Shown here one piece after another: positions 13,723 through 20,658 of a stretch of 32,588 nucleotides of DNA. Position 1 is the first letter of the stretch. The number at the start of each line of letters is the position of its first letter. Source of the stretch: Deltaproteobacteria bacterium (lineage in GTDB: Bacteria > Myxococcota_A > UBA796 > SXON01); the NCBI GenBank assembly GCA_947445035.1, contig CANFCK010000035.1:1-32588 (forward strand). Reading direction: 5' to 3'. The notes beneath the pieces are model-generated. The model ran no database searches. It worked only from the letters and a program-made list of their open reading frames with translations, and was not told the DNA's origin. The translations under genes and the position numbers were made by a program.

Positions 13723-14873
13723 TGTTGTTCTTGGCATTGCTGGCCGGTTGTCCGGGCGAGCCCGATACGGGTGATACCGCTGAGGTCGCGCTTTGCGACG
13801 AGACGATTTCCGGTGACATTTGCACCTGGGCCGGGACGGCACAGGCCGGCTTCAACGGGGACGACATTGACCGTCGTGAGTCGTGGTTGTACTTCCCGAT
13901 CGACGTGGAGTTTTCCCCCTACGGGCCTCCCGCCGTACTCGACTGGAACAACCACCGCATCCGCACTGTCAACGACGACGCCACCTTCACCACGGTGATG
14001 GGCACGAGTTTTGTCGGCGATGGGCCTTCTGATCTCTCCGATCGGACCGCGCCGGGGGCGCTGGGGACCACGGTCAACCTCAACCACCCCACCGACGTGA
14101 TCTACCTGCCCGACGGCACGATGTGGAGCACCTCGTGGCACACCCACAAGATCCGGGCGCTCAACCTGGACACCGGCATGGTCTACGTGGCGGCGGGCTC
14201 CGCGCCGGGCTTTGCGGGCGACAACGGCGAGGCGCTCTCCACCGCGCTTTTCAACCAGCCCAAGGCGTCGGTCTACGACGAGTCCGACGGCACGATCTAC
14301 GTGGTCGACATGCGCAACGAGCGGGTCCGCGCCGTGTTTTCAGACGACACGGTCCGCACCGTGGCGGGCACCGGCGAGCAGGGCTTCGGTGGCGACGGCG
14401 GCCCCGCCGTTGCGGCGCTCTTCGCCTTCCCCAAGAGCGCCAACCCCCGTCCGGGAGGGGCCATCGCCATCGACGGCCGCATCCTCTACATCGCCGACAC
14501 CGAGAACCATCGGATTCGAACCGTGGATCTCGACACCGGGCTCATCGCCACCGTCGTGGGCACCGGCGTTCTCGGCTTCTCGGGCGACGGCGGCCTCGCA
14601 GCCGCGGCGCAGCTGAACTACCCGATGGACATCGAGGTGGAAGGCGGGATCCTCTACATCGCCGACAGTGACAACAACCGCATCCGGGGCGTGGACCTCA
14701 CGACCGGCATCATCGACACCCTCGTGGGCAGCGGCGCGGTGGGCCCCGCCGGCGACGGCGGCCCCGCGCTGGACGCCGAGCTCTTCGGCCCGATGGGCGT
14801 CGAGGTGGATGACATCGGCGCCATCTACGTTGCCGACTCCTACAATCACCGCATCCGTCGGGTGGCCCCATGA
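13722..14873 (+). CDS. NHL-repeat beta-propeller lipoprotein (first of three)
   Basis: A 383-residue lipoprotein: MLFLALLAGC (Cys10) then PGEPDTGDTAE. The mature part starts with a Cys-containing module, 'ICTWAGTAQAGFNGDDIDRR', 'ESWLYFPIDVEFS' and 'DWNNHRIRTV'. NHL blades follow with the pattern 'VAGTGEQGFGGDGGPA', 'LYIADTENHRIRTVD', 'LYIADSDNNRIRGVD' and 'IYVADSYNHRIRRV'. NHL propellers usually bind proteins, nucleic acids or glycans; here the lipid anchor places it on the membrane. The ATG at 13722 overlaps the stop of the preceding gene (TGATG). The reading frame is open upstream, but the lipobox and overlap support this start. It is closely related to the next two genes. Confidence 0.85.
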   Translation: MLFLALLAGCPGEPDTGDTAEVALCDETISGDICTWAGTAQAGFNGDDIDRRESWLYFPIDVEFSPYGPPAVLDWNNHRIRTVNDDATFTTVMGTSFVGDGPSDLSDRTAPGALGTTVNLNHPTDVIYLPDGTMWSTSWHTHKIRALNLDTGMVYVAAGSAPGFAGDNGEALSTALFNQPKASVYDESDGTIYVVDMRNERVRAVFSDDTVRTVAGTGEQGFGGDGGPAVAALFAFPKSANPRPGGAIAIDGRILYIADTENHRIRTVDLDTGLIATVVGTGVLGFSGDGGLAAAAQLNYPMDIEVEGGILYIADSDNNRIRGVDLTTGIIDTLVGSGAVGPAGDGGPALDAELFGPMGVEVDDIGAIYVADSYNHRIRRVAP

Positions 14874-16009
14874 TCGTCCTGCTCGTCCCGCTTTTGACCG
14901 GCTGCCCCGGCGAGGCCGACACCGGCGACGACACCTCCGAAGAGGGCCCGCTCGCTTGTGACAACGTCGCGGGCCACATCTGCACCTTCGCCGGCTACCA
15001 GGGCCTCGCCGCGCTGGGTCAAGAGGACATCCCCGCCAACGAGTCGTACCTTTACCTGCCGCAGGACCTGGACTTTTCCCCCGATGGGGACGCCTACATC
15101 CTCGATTGGAACAACCACCGCATCCGCAAGGTCGATGCGGCCGGGATGATGTCCACCATCGCCGGCAACAGCCTCCTCGGCGACGGACCCGTCGGCGACG
15201 CGCGGCTCGCGTCGTTCAACCACCCCACCCAGCTCAGCTTTGCGGCCGATGGCACCCTGCTCCTCGCCGCCTGGCACAACAGCCGCATCGAGCGCATCGA
15301 TCTCACCACCAACTTGCTCAGCTTCGTCGCGGGTACCGGCGCGCGCTCGTTCGGCGGCGATGACGGGGTCGCGACAGAAGGGGTGCTCGATCTGCCTTCG
15401 AGCGTGGTCGAGGGGACGGATGGCACCCTGTACATCTCGGATACCGCCAACCAGCGCATCCGCACCATCACCACCGACGGGATCATCCACACGTACGGCG
15501 GCAATGGTACCGCCGGCTATGCGGGGGACGGCGGCGAGGTCGCGACGGCGCAGTTCAACAACCCCAAGGGGCAGCAGGCGGCTCCGGCGGGTCGGCTGGC
15601 CCTTTCTGGGGATGGGATGCTCTACGTGGCGGACACGCTCAACCAGCGGATCCGGGTCATCGATCTGGCCGAAGGCACCATCGAGACCTTCGCGGGCAAC
15701 GGGAGCCCAGGCTTTGGCGGGGACGGCGGTCCGGCCACTGCGGCGATGCTCTTCAACCCAACCGACATCGCGATCGGCCTCGACGGCGAGGTCTACATCG
15801 CCGACACCGAGAACTCCTGCGTTCGGGTGGTCCGCGACGGCACCATCAACACCTTCGCCGGCATCTGCGCGGAGCCCGACTACACGGGCGACAACAGCGC
15901 CGCGACCGAAGCGCGGCTGAACAAGCCCTACGGTGTGGCGGTCGATGCCGACGGCAACCTGTTCATCGCTGACAGCTACAATCACTCGATTCGGGCGGTT
16001 TGGCGCTGA
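14870..16009 (+). CDS. NHL-repeat beta-propeller lipoprotein (second of three)
   Basis: A 379-residue lipoprotein: MIVLLVPLLTGC (Cys12) then PGEADTGDDTSEE. The mature N-terminus 'ICTFAGYQGLAALGQEDIPA' and 'DWNNHRIRKVDAAG' align well with the preceding gene, as do the blades 'GNGSPGFGGDGGPATAAML' and 'LFIADSYNHSIRAVWR'. An in-frame TGA at 14810-14812 with no start codon between fixes the ATG at 14870, which overlaps the stop of the previous gene as ATGA. The signal stretch has no positive charge at all. The clear paralogy with both neighbours indicates tandem duplication. Confidence 0.85.
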   Translation: MIVLLVPLLTGCPGEADTGDDTSEEGPLACDNVAGHICTFAGYQGLAALGQEDIPANESYLYLPQDLDFSPDGDAYILDWNNHRIRKVDAAGMMSTIAGNSLLGDGPVGDARLASFNHPTQLSFAADGTLLLAAWHNSRIERIDLTTNLLSFVAGTGARSFGGDDGVATEGVLDLPSSVVEGTDGTLYISDTANQRIRTITTDGIIHTYGGNGTAGYAGDGGEVATAQFNNPKGQQAAPAGRLALSGDGMLYVADTLNQRIRVIDLAEGTIETFAGNGSPGFGGDGGPATAAMLFNPTDIAIGLDGEVYIADTENSCVRVVRDGTINTFAGICAEPDYTGDNSAATEARLNKPYGVAVDADGNLFIADSYNHSIRAVWR

Positions 16010-16959
16010 TTCTGCTGCTGCTCGCCTGTGCCGAGCCGGACTGTGGGCCGGGCGTCATCTGCACCGTTGCCGGTGACGGCTCGTCCGGTTGGAACGGGGA
16101 GGGGCTCGTTGCCGCCGACTCGTGGCTTTACCTGCCTACCGCGCTGGCCCTCGATCCGGACGGCCGCCCGTGCGTGGTCGACTTCAACAACTTCCGCGTG
16201 CGTTGCCTCGACGCCGGTCGCCTGGTCACCGTCGCGGGGAACGGCGAACACCTCTACAGTGTGCCTGGCGCCTTGCTTGCGGAGAGCCCACTCGAGAATC
16301 CCATCGACGTCGAGTGGTCGCCCGAGGGTCTGCTCACGATCCTCCCGCTTCACGAGTGCCGCGTTGTCCGCGACGACGGCGCCGGGCGCGTGGAGCTGCT
16401 CGCCGGCACCGGGGAGGAAGGGTTCGCGGGCGACGGCGGCCCGGCGCTCGACGCCAACTTTGGGCAGCCGGGAGGCTTCACCTACGCTGCCGACGGCAGC
16501 CTGTGGATCGCCGACACCAACAACGGGGCAGTCCGTCGCGTCGGCGCCGACGGGGTGGTCGAGACCGTGCTGAGCGATGTCCCCGGAGTGCAGCGCGTCC
16601 GGCGGGGGGCGGGGGACGAGGTGCTGGTGGCGGATAGCTTCGGGGGGCGAGTGCTGGCCGTCACCGCAACCGGGGAGAGCCGGCTTCTGGCCGAGGGGCT
16701 GTCGTACCCGTGGTCGGCCCGGCTCGGGCCTGACGGCGCTCTCTACGTCGCCAACAGCGGCGCGCACGAGGTGCTCCGCATCGAGGACGGTGAGGCGGAG
16801 GTGGTGGCCGGGAACGGGGAGGCGGGCTTCTCCGGGGACGGCGGCCCTGCGGTCGACGCGATGCTGTCCTGGCCCAGCGACATCCTCTTCCTCGACGACG
16901 GCCGCATGCTGATCAGCGACATGCAGAACGGGCGGGTGCGCTCGGTTTTGAGTTTCTAG
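16000..16959 (+). CDS. NHL-repeat beta-propeller lipoprotein (third of three, diverged)
   Basis: A 319-residue lipoprotein beginning at TTG 16000 inside the end of the preceding gene (10-base overlap): MALILLLLAC (Cys10) then AEPDCG. The Asp-Thr spacer of its two paralogues is missing. The module 'ICTVAGDGSSGWNGEGLVAA', 'DSWLYLPTALALDPDG' and 'DFNNFRVRCLDAG' is the same as in the other two, and blades such as 'GTGEEGFAGDGGPALDANF' and 'GNGEAGFSGDGGPAVDAML' follow. It is about 60 residues shorter, so it has fewer blades or shorter loops. It ends the four-gene unit, convergent with mreB 25 bases downstream. The TTG start is supported by the lipobox placement. Confidence 0.8.
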   Translation: MALILLLLACAEPDCGPGVICTVAGDGSSGWNGEGLVAADSWLYLPTALALDPDGRPCVVDFNNFRVRCLDAGRLVTVAGNGEHLYSVPGALLAESPLENPIDVEWSPEGLLTILPLHECRVVRDDGAGRVELLAGTGEEGFAGDGGPALDANFGQPGGFTYAADGSLWIADTNNGAVRRVGADGVVETVLSDVPGVQRVRRGAGDEVLVADSFGGRVLAVTATGESRLLAEGLSYPWSARLGPDGALYVANSGAHEVLRIEDGEAEVVAGNGEAGFSGDGGPAVDAMLSWPSDILFLDDGRMLISDMQNGRVRSVLSF

Positions 16960-16984
16960 CGGTCAGCGGGACGTGATGGGGGCG

Positions 16985-18016
16985 CTACAAGGACACCCGT
17001 TTCAGCAATTCCGGCTTTTCCAGACACTCCCCCGCGCCCATGACCACGCAGCGGAGCGGGTCTTCCGCGATCACCACCGGTAGCCCGGTCACGTCGCGGA
17101 TCACGTCGTCCAAGTGCCGGAGCATCGCGCCGCCGCCGGCCAGGACGACGCCCTGGTCGATGATGTCGGCCGAGAGTTCGGGCGGGGTCTGTTCCAGCGT
17201 GTGGCGGATGGCCTCGACGATTTGGGACACCGCGTCGGCGAGGGCCTCGGCGGTGTCTTCCCCACTGACTTCGAACTGTCGGGGCGTTCCGGTGGAGATG
17301 TCCCGCCCCTTGACGACGATGCCGATGGGCTGGGGCGGAGGCGCTGCGCACCCCACGGCGAGCTTGATCTCTTCTGCCGTGCGTTCCCCGATGAGGCAGT
17401 TGTAGCGCCGCTTGACGTAGGCGATGATCGCTTCGTCCATGGCGTCGCCCGCCACCCGCAGCGACTGGGTGATCGCCACGCCGCCGAGCGTGATCACCGC
17501 GACCTCGCTGGTGCCCCCGCCGATGTCCACGATCATCGAGCCGATGGGCTCGCTGACCGGCAGCCCGGCGCCGATCGCCGCCGCCATGGGCTCGGGAATC
17601 AGCAGGACCTCGCGCGCGCCGGCCGACCGCGCCGACTCCATCACCGCGCGCTTTTCCACCTCGGTGATCCGGTAGGGGATGCACACGACCACCCGCGGAT
17701 GCGCGAAGCTGCGCCGCCCCATTGCCTGCACCATGAAGTGCCGCAGCATCGCCTCGGTCACCTCGAAGTCGGCGATGACCCCGTCTTTCAGCGGGCGCAC
17801 CGCGACGATGTTTCCGGGGGTGCGACCCACCATGCGCTTGGCATCCGTCCCGACGGCGAGCACCTTGCCGAGGATGCCGCCGGGCCCCTTGGCCATCGCC
17901 ACGACGCTCGGCTCGTCCACGACGAGGCCCCGACCGGTGGCGTAGACGAGGGTGTTGGCCGTTCCCAGATCGATCGCGAGATCGCAGGAGAACAGACCAA
18001 AGGCGGACTCCAGCAC
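16985..18016 (-). CDS. mreB: MreB, rod shape-determining actin homologue
   Basis: A 343-residue actin-like ATPase that forms membrane-associated filaments and guides lateral cell-wall synthesis. Phosphate-1 loop 'LAIDLGTANTLVYATGRG', 'VAVGTDAKRMVGRTPGNIVAVRPLKDGVIADF', phosphate-2 loop 'IVDIGGGTSEVAVITLGG' and the adenosine motif 'GVVLAGGGAMLRHLD' are all clear. Length is normal for MreB. The N-terminus MLESAFGLFSCDLAID is compatible with a membrane-binding amphipathic segment. mreC, mreD or other rod genes do not follow in this window, so the gene is separated from the usual mre cluster, and this may be one of several paralogues. It lies 57 bases downstream of the zinc-ribbon gene on the same strand. 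Confidence 0.97.
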   Translation of the reverse strand: MLESAFGLFSCDLAIDLGTANTLVYATGRGLVVDEPSVVAMAKGPGGILGKVLAVGTDAKRMVGRTPGNIVAVRPLKDGVIADFEVTEAMLRHFMVQAMGRRSFAHPRVVVCIPYRITEVEKRAVMESARSAGAREVLLIPEPMAAAIGAGLPVSEPIGSMIVDIGGGTSEVAVITLGGVAITQSLRVAGDAMDEAIIAYVKRRYNCLIGERTAEEIKLAVGCAAPPPQPIGIVVKGRDISTGTPRQFEVSGEDTAEALADAVSQIVEAIRHTLEQTPPELSADIIDQGVVLAGGGAMLRHLDDVIRDVTGLPVVIAEDPLRCVVMGAGECLEKPELLKRVSL

Positions 18017-18073
18017 GCACGCTCCGGAATGAGGGCGCCGCGTAACCGTTTGTGAGGCCGGCGGCCCCCCCGC

Positions 18074-18544
18074 CTAGCGCTCTGCGCTGGCGTCCTTGGG
18101 AACGACCGTCTTGCCGATCTTCTCAGCAAGGCGGAAGGCTTCGACGGTGAGCGTGTCGGTGTCTTCGGCGTAGAGGAACCGGGTGCCGTCGGTCTTGACG
18201 ACCCACACCTGGTACGGCACCGGCTTGGCGCGACTCACATCTTCGACCGCGGAGATGTCCTTCCAATACACCCGCTCCGACGTGACGTCGTGGGGCGTTT
18301 TGGTGGTGAAGACCATGCTCTTGGTCTCGCGATCGACCACGCTGGTGGTGACGCGCTGCTGCCCGTACATGAAGGCGAAAATGGAAGCCATCACGAACGA
18401 CGTGCCGACGCCCAGGAAAAGCAGAGTCCACATTGGGCTCTTCTTCTTGGGCGCCACGTAGTGGAAGTCGTGGAAGCAGTGCTTGCAGAGGTTCGCGATC
18501 GCGGGGACCTCGGCGTTGCAGTTCGGGCAGATCTTGGTGGACAC
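18074..18544 (-). CDS. Zinc-ribbon, single-helix membrane protein of unknown function
   Basis: A 156-residue protein. The N-terminus has a four-cysteine zinc ribbon, 'KICPNCNAEVPAIANLCKHCFHDF' in outline (CxxC...CxxC, about 6-26). It is followed by a basic segment (APKKKSP), one membrane helix (about 39-62, 'WTLLFLGVGTSFVMASIFAFMYG') and an extracytoplasmic domain with 'YQVWVVKTDGTRFLYAEDTDTL'. I prefer the GTG at 18544: a GGAG lies six bases upstream and a TTGACA/TACTAA pair just upstream of that. An in-frame ATG at 18664 would place the start before this promoter and against the divergent peptidase gene. Function is unknown; zinc-ribbon plus membrane helix is a common sensor-like layout. 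Confidence 0.75.
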   Translation of the reverse strand: MSTKICPNCNAEVPAIANLCKHCFHDFHYVAPKKKSPMWTLLFLGVGTSFVMASIFAFMYGQQRVTTSVVDRETKSMVFTTKTPHDVTSERVYWKDISAVEDVSRAKPVPYQVWVVKTDGTRFLYAEDTDTLTVEAFRLAEKIGKTVVPKDASAER

Positions 18545-18578
18545 CCTGGCTCCAGGCGAAGGGTCGGTAACGGGCGCT

Positions 18579-18607
18579 TTAGTAGAGGATGTGGCTTCCC
18601 CTGTCAA
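18579..18607 (-). promoter_or_regulatory. Putative sigma-70-type promoter for the zinc-ribbon gene
   Basis: On the reverse strand TTGACA (18607-18602) is followed after 17 bases by TACTAA (18584-18579). The -35 matches the consensus fully and the -10 only in part. A start near 18572 would leave a leader of about 28 bases carrying the GGAG ahead of the GTG at 18544. Confidence 0.4.
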
Positions 18608-18633
18608 GCGGAGACGGCGGGACGTTGACAGGG
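18599..18633. promoter_or_regulatory. 9-bp inverted repeat with TTGACA in both arms, between divergent genes
   Basis: CCCTGTCAA (18599-18607) and TTGACAGGG (18625-18633) are perfect inverted copies separated by 17 bases. Each arm carries a -35-like TTGACA reading outward toward its gene. The forward arm is followed after 17 bases by only a weak TACCGG (18648-18653), and would imply a nearly leaderless S49 peptidase mRNA. A binding site for a dimeric regulator, or paired divergent promoters, are both possible. Confidence 0.45.
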
Positions 18634-18662
18634 TTCTTTCCTCGTCGTACCGGGGCGCCCGC

Positions 18663-20312
18663 ATGGCTACCTCCTTCCCCCTGTCGCCACGCCTTGTCGC
18701 CACCCCACTCTGGGCGGCCCACAGTCTACGCCGCGCCTTCTGGGAGCGCGGCGCCCCCCTGCTAGAAGTTCGGGTCGGTCCCCGGTCGCCGCTCCCGCCC
18801 GCGCACGAGCTGCGGGCCCTGGCTGAAGGTCCAGACATCCGTGGGGTGTGGCTCAGGGTAGAGCGCCTGGTGCTCAGCGGCGGTCAAGCTGCGTTGCACG
18901 AGTCGGTGGATGCGCTGGCGGCTTGTCGCGACTCGGGACATCTGGTCCTCGCCGAGTTCGATCACGTTGGCAATGCCGAGATGTTGGTCGCCGCGGCCTG
19001 TACGCGGGCTTGGATCCGACCGGGCTCCCAGGTCTTCTGTGTCGGGCTCGGCACCACGATGCGCTTCTACGGGGCGCTGCTCGAGCGTTTCGGCGCCGGC
19101 TTCGACGTCGAGGCGGTGGGTGAGTTCAAGAGTTTTGGCGAGCAGTTCTCGCGCGGCTTCGCTTCTGGGCCCAACCGTGAGGCGATGCGCACCCTGGTCG
19201 AAGATCTGAGCGAGGAGTGGGTGCAATCCCAGGTGCGCCACCGACCAGCCCTGACCGTGGCCAGCGTGCTGGCGGCGGTGGCGGATGCGCCGTTGTCGGC
19301 GGCGGACGCGGTAGATCGCGGCTTTTTCACCGGCGCTCTGTACCCGGACCAGGTCGAGGCGGAGGTCGAGGCGCTGGTCGGCAAGGAGCCGCGCGTGGTG
19401 CCGTTCGCCACGTGGGCGCAGGCCGCCCGGCGGGAGCGTACGTTGCAGGCGTTCATCGCCGGGGGTGCAGGCGTGCCCGTGGTCTGGCTCTCCGGTCCGG
19501 TGATGGATGGGAGCGGCTCGCCGGGGCCTGAGATGATCGCGGTCGCTCCGGTCGTCGATGCCCTCGACGAGCTCCGTGAGGACGCGCGTGCCAAAGCCGT
19601 GGTCCTACGCGTCACCAGCCCCGGCGGCAGCGCGCCTGCGAGTGATCTCATCTGGCGGGCGGTGGAGCGTCTTGCCGCTGAAAAGCCGGTGGTGGCGAGC
19701 TTTGGGGATGTGTCCGCGTCGGGCGGCGTGTACCTCAGCGCGGCCGCGACCTCGATCTGGTGTCACCCGGCGTCGGTCACCGGCAGCATCGGGGTCATCG
19801 CCGGGAAGCCGGTGCTTCGGGGGGCGCTGGCGCGTCAGGGCGTCCACAGCGAGGACCTCCTCATGGGCCCGCAAGCCGACCTGTTCAACGAGACCGCGTT
19901 CTCCCCGTCGGGGCGCGCCCACCTGCGCGCTGGGCTCGAGCTCACGTACCGTACGTTTGTAGAGCGGGTGGCCGCCGGTCGCAAGCGCACCTACGACGAG
20001 GTCGAGGTCCACGCTCGGGGCCGGGTGTGGTCGGGCCGTCGCGCCCACACACTGGGGCTCGTGGACCATCTGGGTGGCCTCGCGGATGCCCAGCGCGGTG
20101 CCGCCGCCCTGATCGGCGCCACCCGTTGGCGGTCCTGGGACATCAAGCCGCTGCCGTCAGGGGGCCTGCTCCAGCGGTTGGCGCGCCGCTTCGCGTTCGC
20201 GGCCGTGCCGGAGCTGGCCCTTTTGCCTGAGGTGCCGGCGGCGATGCAACTGCTCGCGGAGCATCCTGGGCAGCCTTTGGCGCTCATGCCGTTTCAGTTC
20301 GAGGTGGGGTGA
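18663..20312 (+). CDS. S49-family serine peptidase, SppA (signal peptide peptidase)-like
   Basis: A 549-residue protein with two tandem S49/ClpP-like halves, as in the long form of SppA, which degrades cleaved signal peptides at the membrane. The catalytic lysine is Lys156 in GEFKSFGEQFSR (N-half) and the nucleophile is Ser353 in GDVSASGGVYLSAAA (C-half). 'VVLRVTSPGGSAPASDLIWRAV' and 'VTGSIGVIAGKPVLRG' are the expected substrate-groove segments. There is no clear N-terminal membrane helix in MATSFPLSPRLVATPLWAAHSL, so it may sit at the membrane only peripherally. The start ATG 18663 has no evident Shine-Dalgarno sequence. Its 3' end overlaps the convergent small lipoprotein frame by up to 156 bases. 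Confidence 0.88.
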   Translation: MATSFPLSPRLVATPLWAAHSLRRAFWERGAPLLEVRVGPRSPLPPAHELRALAEGPDIRGVWLRVERLVLSGGQAALHESVDALAACRDSGHLVLAEFDHVGNAEMLVAAACTRAWIRPGSQVFCVGLGTTMRFYGALLERFGAGFDVEAVGEFKSFGEQFSRGFASGPNREAMRTLVEDLSEEWVQSQVRHRPALTVASVLAAVADAPLSAADAVDRGFFTGALYPDQVEAEVEALVGKEPRVVPFATWAQAARRERTLQAFIAGGAGVPVVWLSGPVMDGSGSPGPEMIAVAPVVDALDELREDARAKAVVLRVTSPGGSAPASDLIWRAVERLAAEKPVVASFGDVSASGGVYLSAAATSIWCHPASVTGSIGVIAGKPVLRGALARQGVHSEDLLMGPQADLFNETAFSPSGRAHLRAGLELTYRTFVERVAAGRKRTYDEVEVHARGRVWSGRRAHTLGLVDHLGGLADAQRGAAALIGATRWRSWDIKPLPSGGLLQRLARRFAFAAVPELALLPEVPAAMQLLAEHPGQPLALMPFQFEVG

Positions 20313-20615
20313 GGGGGCGCCGCGTCGCCGCTGACCCTTCCGGCCCCGCTTCTTCTTCTTCTTCTTCGTTGCAGGCGGCGGCGGCGGCGGCGGCGGCGGG
20401 GCCACTTCGACGTGGGGCTTGACCGCCGTTCCCGACAGATCAAAGCACATCTTCACGTAGAGCGGGGCGTTGACGTAGTCCACGCCTTCGAGCTTGACGT
20501 CGGTGACCTCCGGGCCGATCGCTACCGCCCCGCTGGTCCCGCCCGGTGCCATCATCGTGAAGCTGGGGAGGCCGATGAGCGGCGCCGCGCAGCCGAACCA
20601 CAAAAGGGCGATCAT
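20157..20615 (-). CDS. Small lipoprotein with proline and lysine homopolymer tracts (3' end uncertain)
   Basis: ATG at 20615 opens MIALLWFGC, a short hydrophobic stretch with a possible lipobox Cys9. A unique region of about 60 residues follows ('VAIGPEVTDVKLEGVDYVNAPLYVKMC'), then nine prolines, ATK and a lysine run. After residue 90 or so the frame runs antisense through the last 156 bases of the S49 gene and becomes Arg-rich, so the true C-terminus is doubtful. AGAGG lies seven bases upstream of the ATG. TTGACA (20662-20657) overlaps the stop of the transglycosylase gene and could be a -35 for it. Function is unknown. The conserved-looking part is residues 1-75. Confidence 0.5.
   Translation of the reverse strand: MIALLWFGCAAPLIGLPSFTMMAPGGTSGAVAIGPEVTDVKLEGVDYVNAPLYVKMCFDLSGTAVKPHVEVAPPPPPPPPPATKKKKKKRGRKGQRRRGAPSPHLELKRHERQRLPRMLREQLHRRRHLRQKGQLRHGREREAARQPLEQAP
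20349..20397. repeat. (CTT)6 and (GGC)8 trinucleotide tracts in the small lipoprotein gene
   Basis: On the given strand six CTT units occupy 20349-20366 and eight GGC units 20374-20397, seven bases apart. On the reverse strand they encode the lysine run and most of the nine prolines. Trinucleotide copy change would lengthen or shorten the tail without a frameshift. Confidence 0.85.
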
Positions 20616-20658
20616 CGTACGCCTCTGCCCGCGAATCTCGCCCGCCCACGGCGCCATG

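Noticed and set aside
18545..18664. Longer start (ATG 18664) for the zinc-ribbon gene
   Set aside because: It would place the start upstream of the TTGACA/TACTAA promoter and opposite the peptidase start. GTG 18544 has a GGAG at good spacing and gives the zinc ribbon directly.
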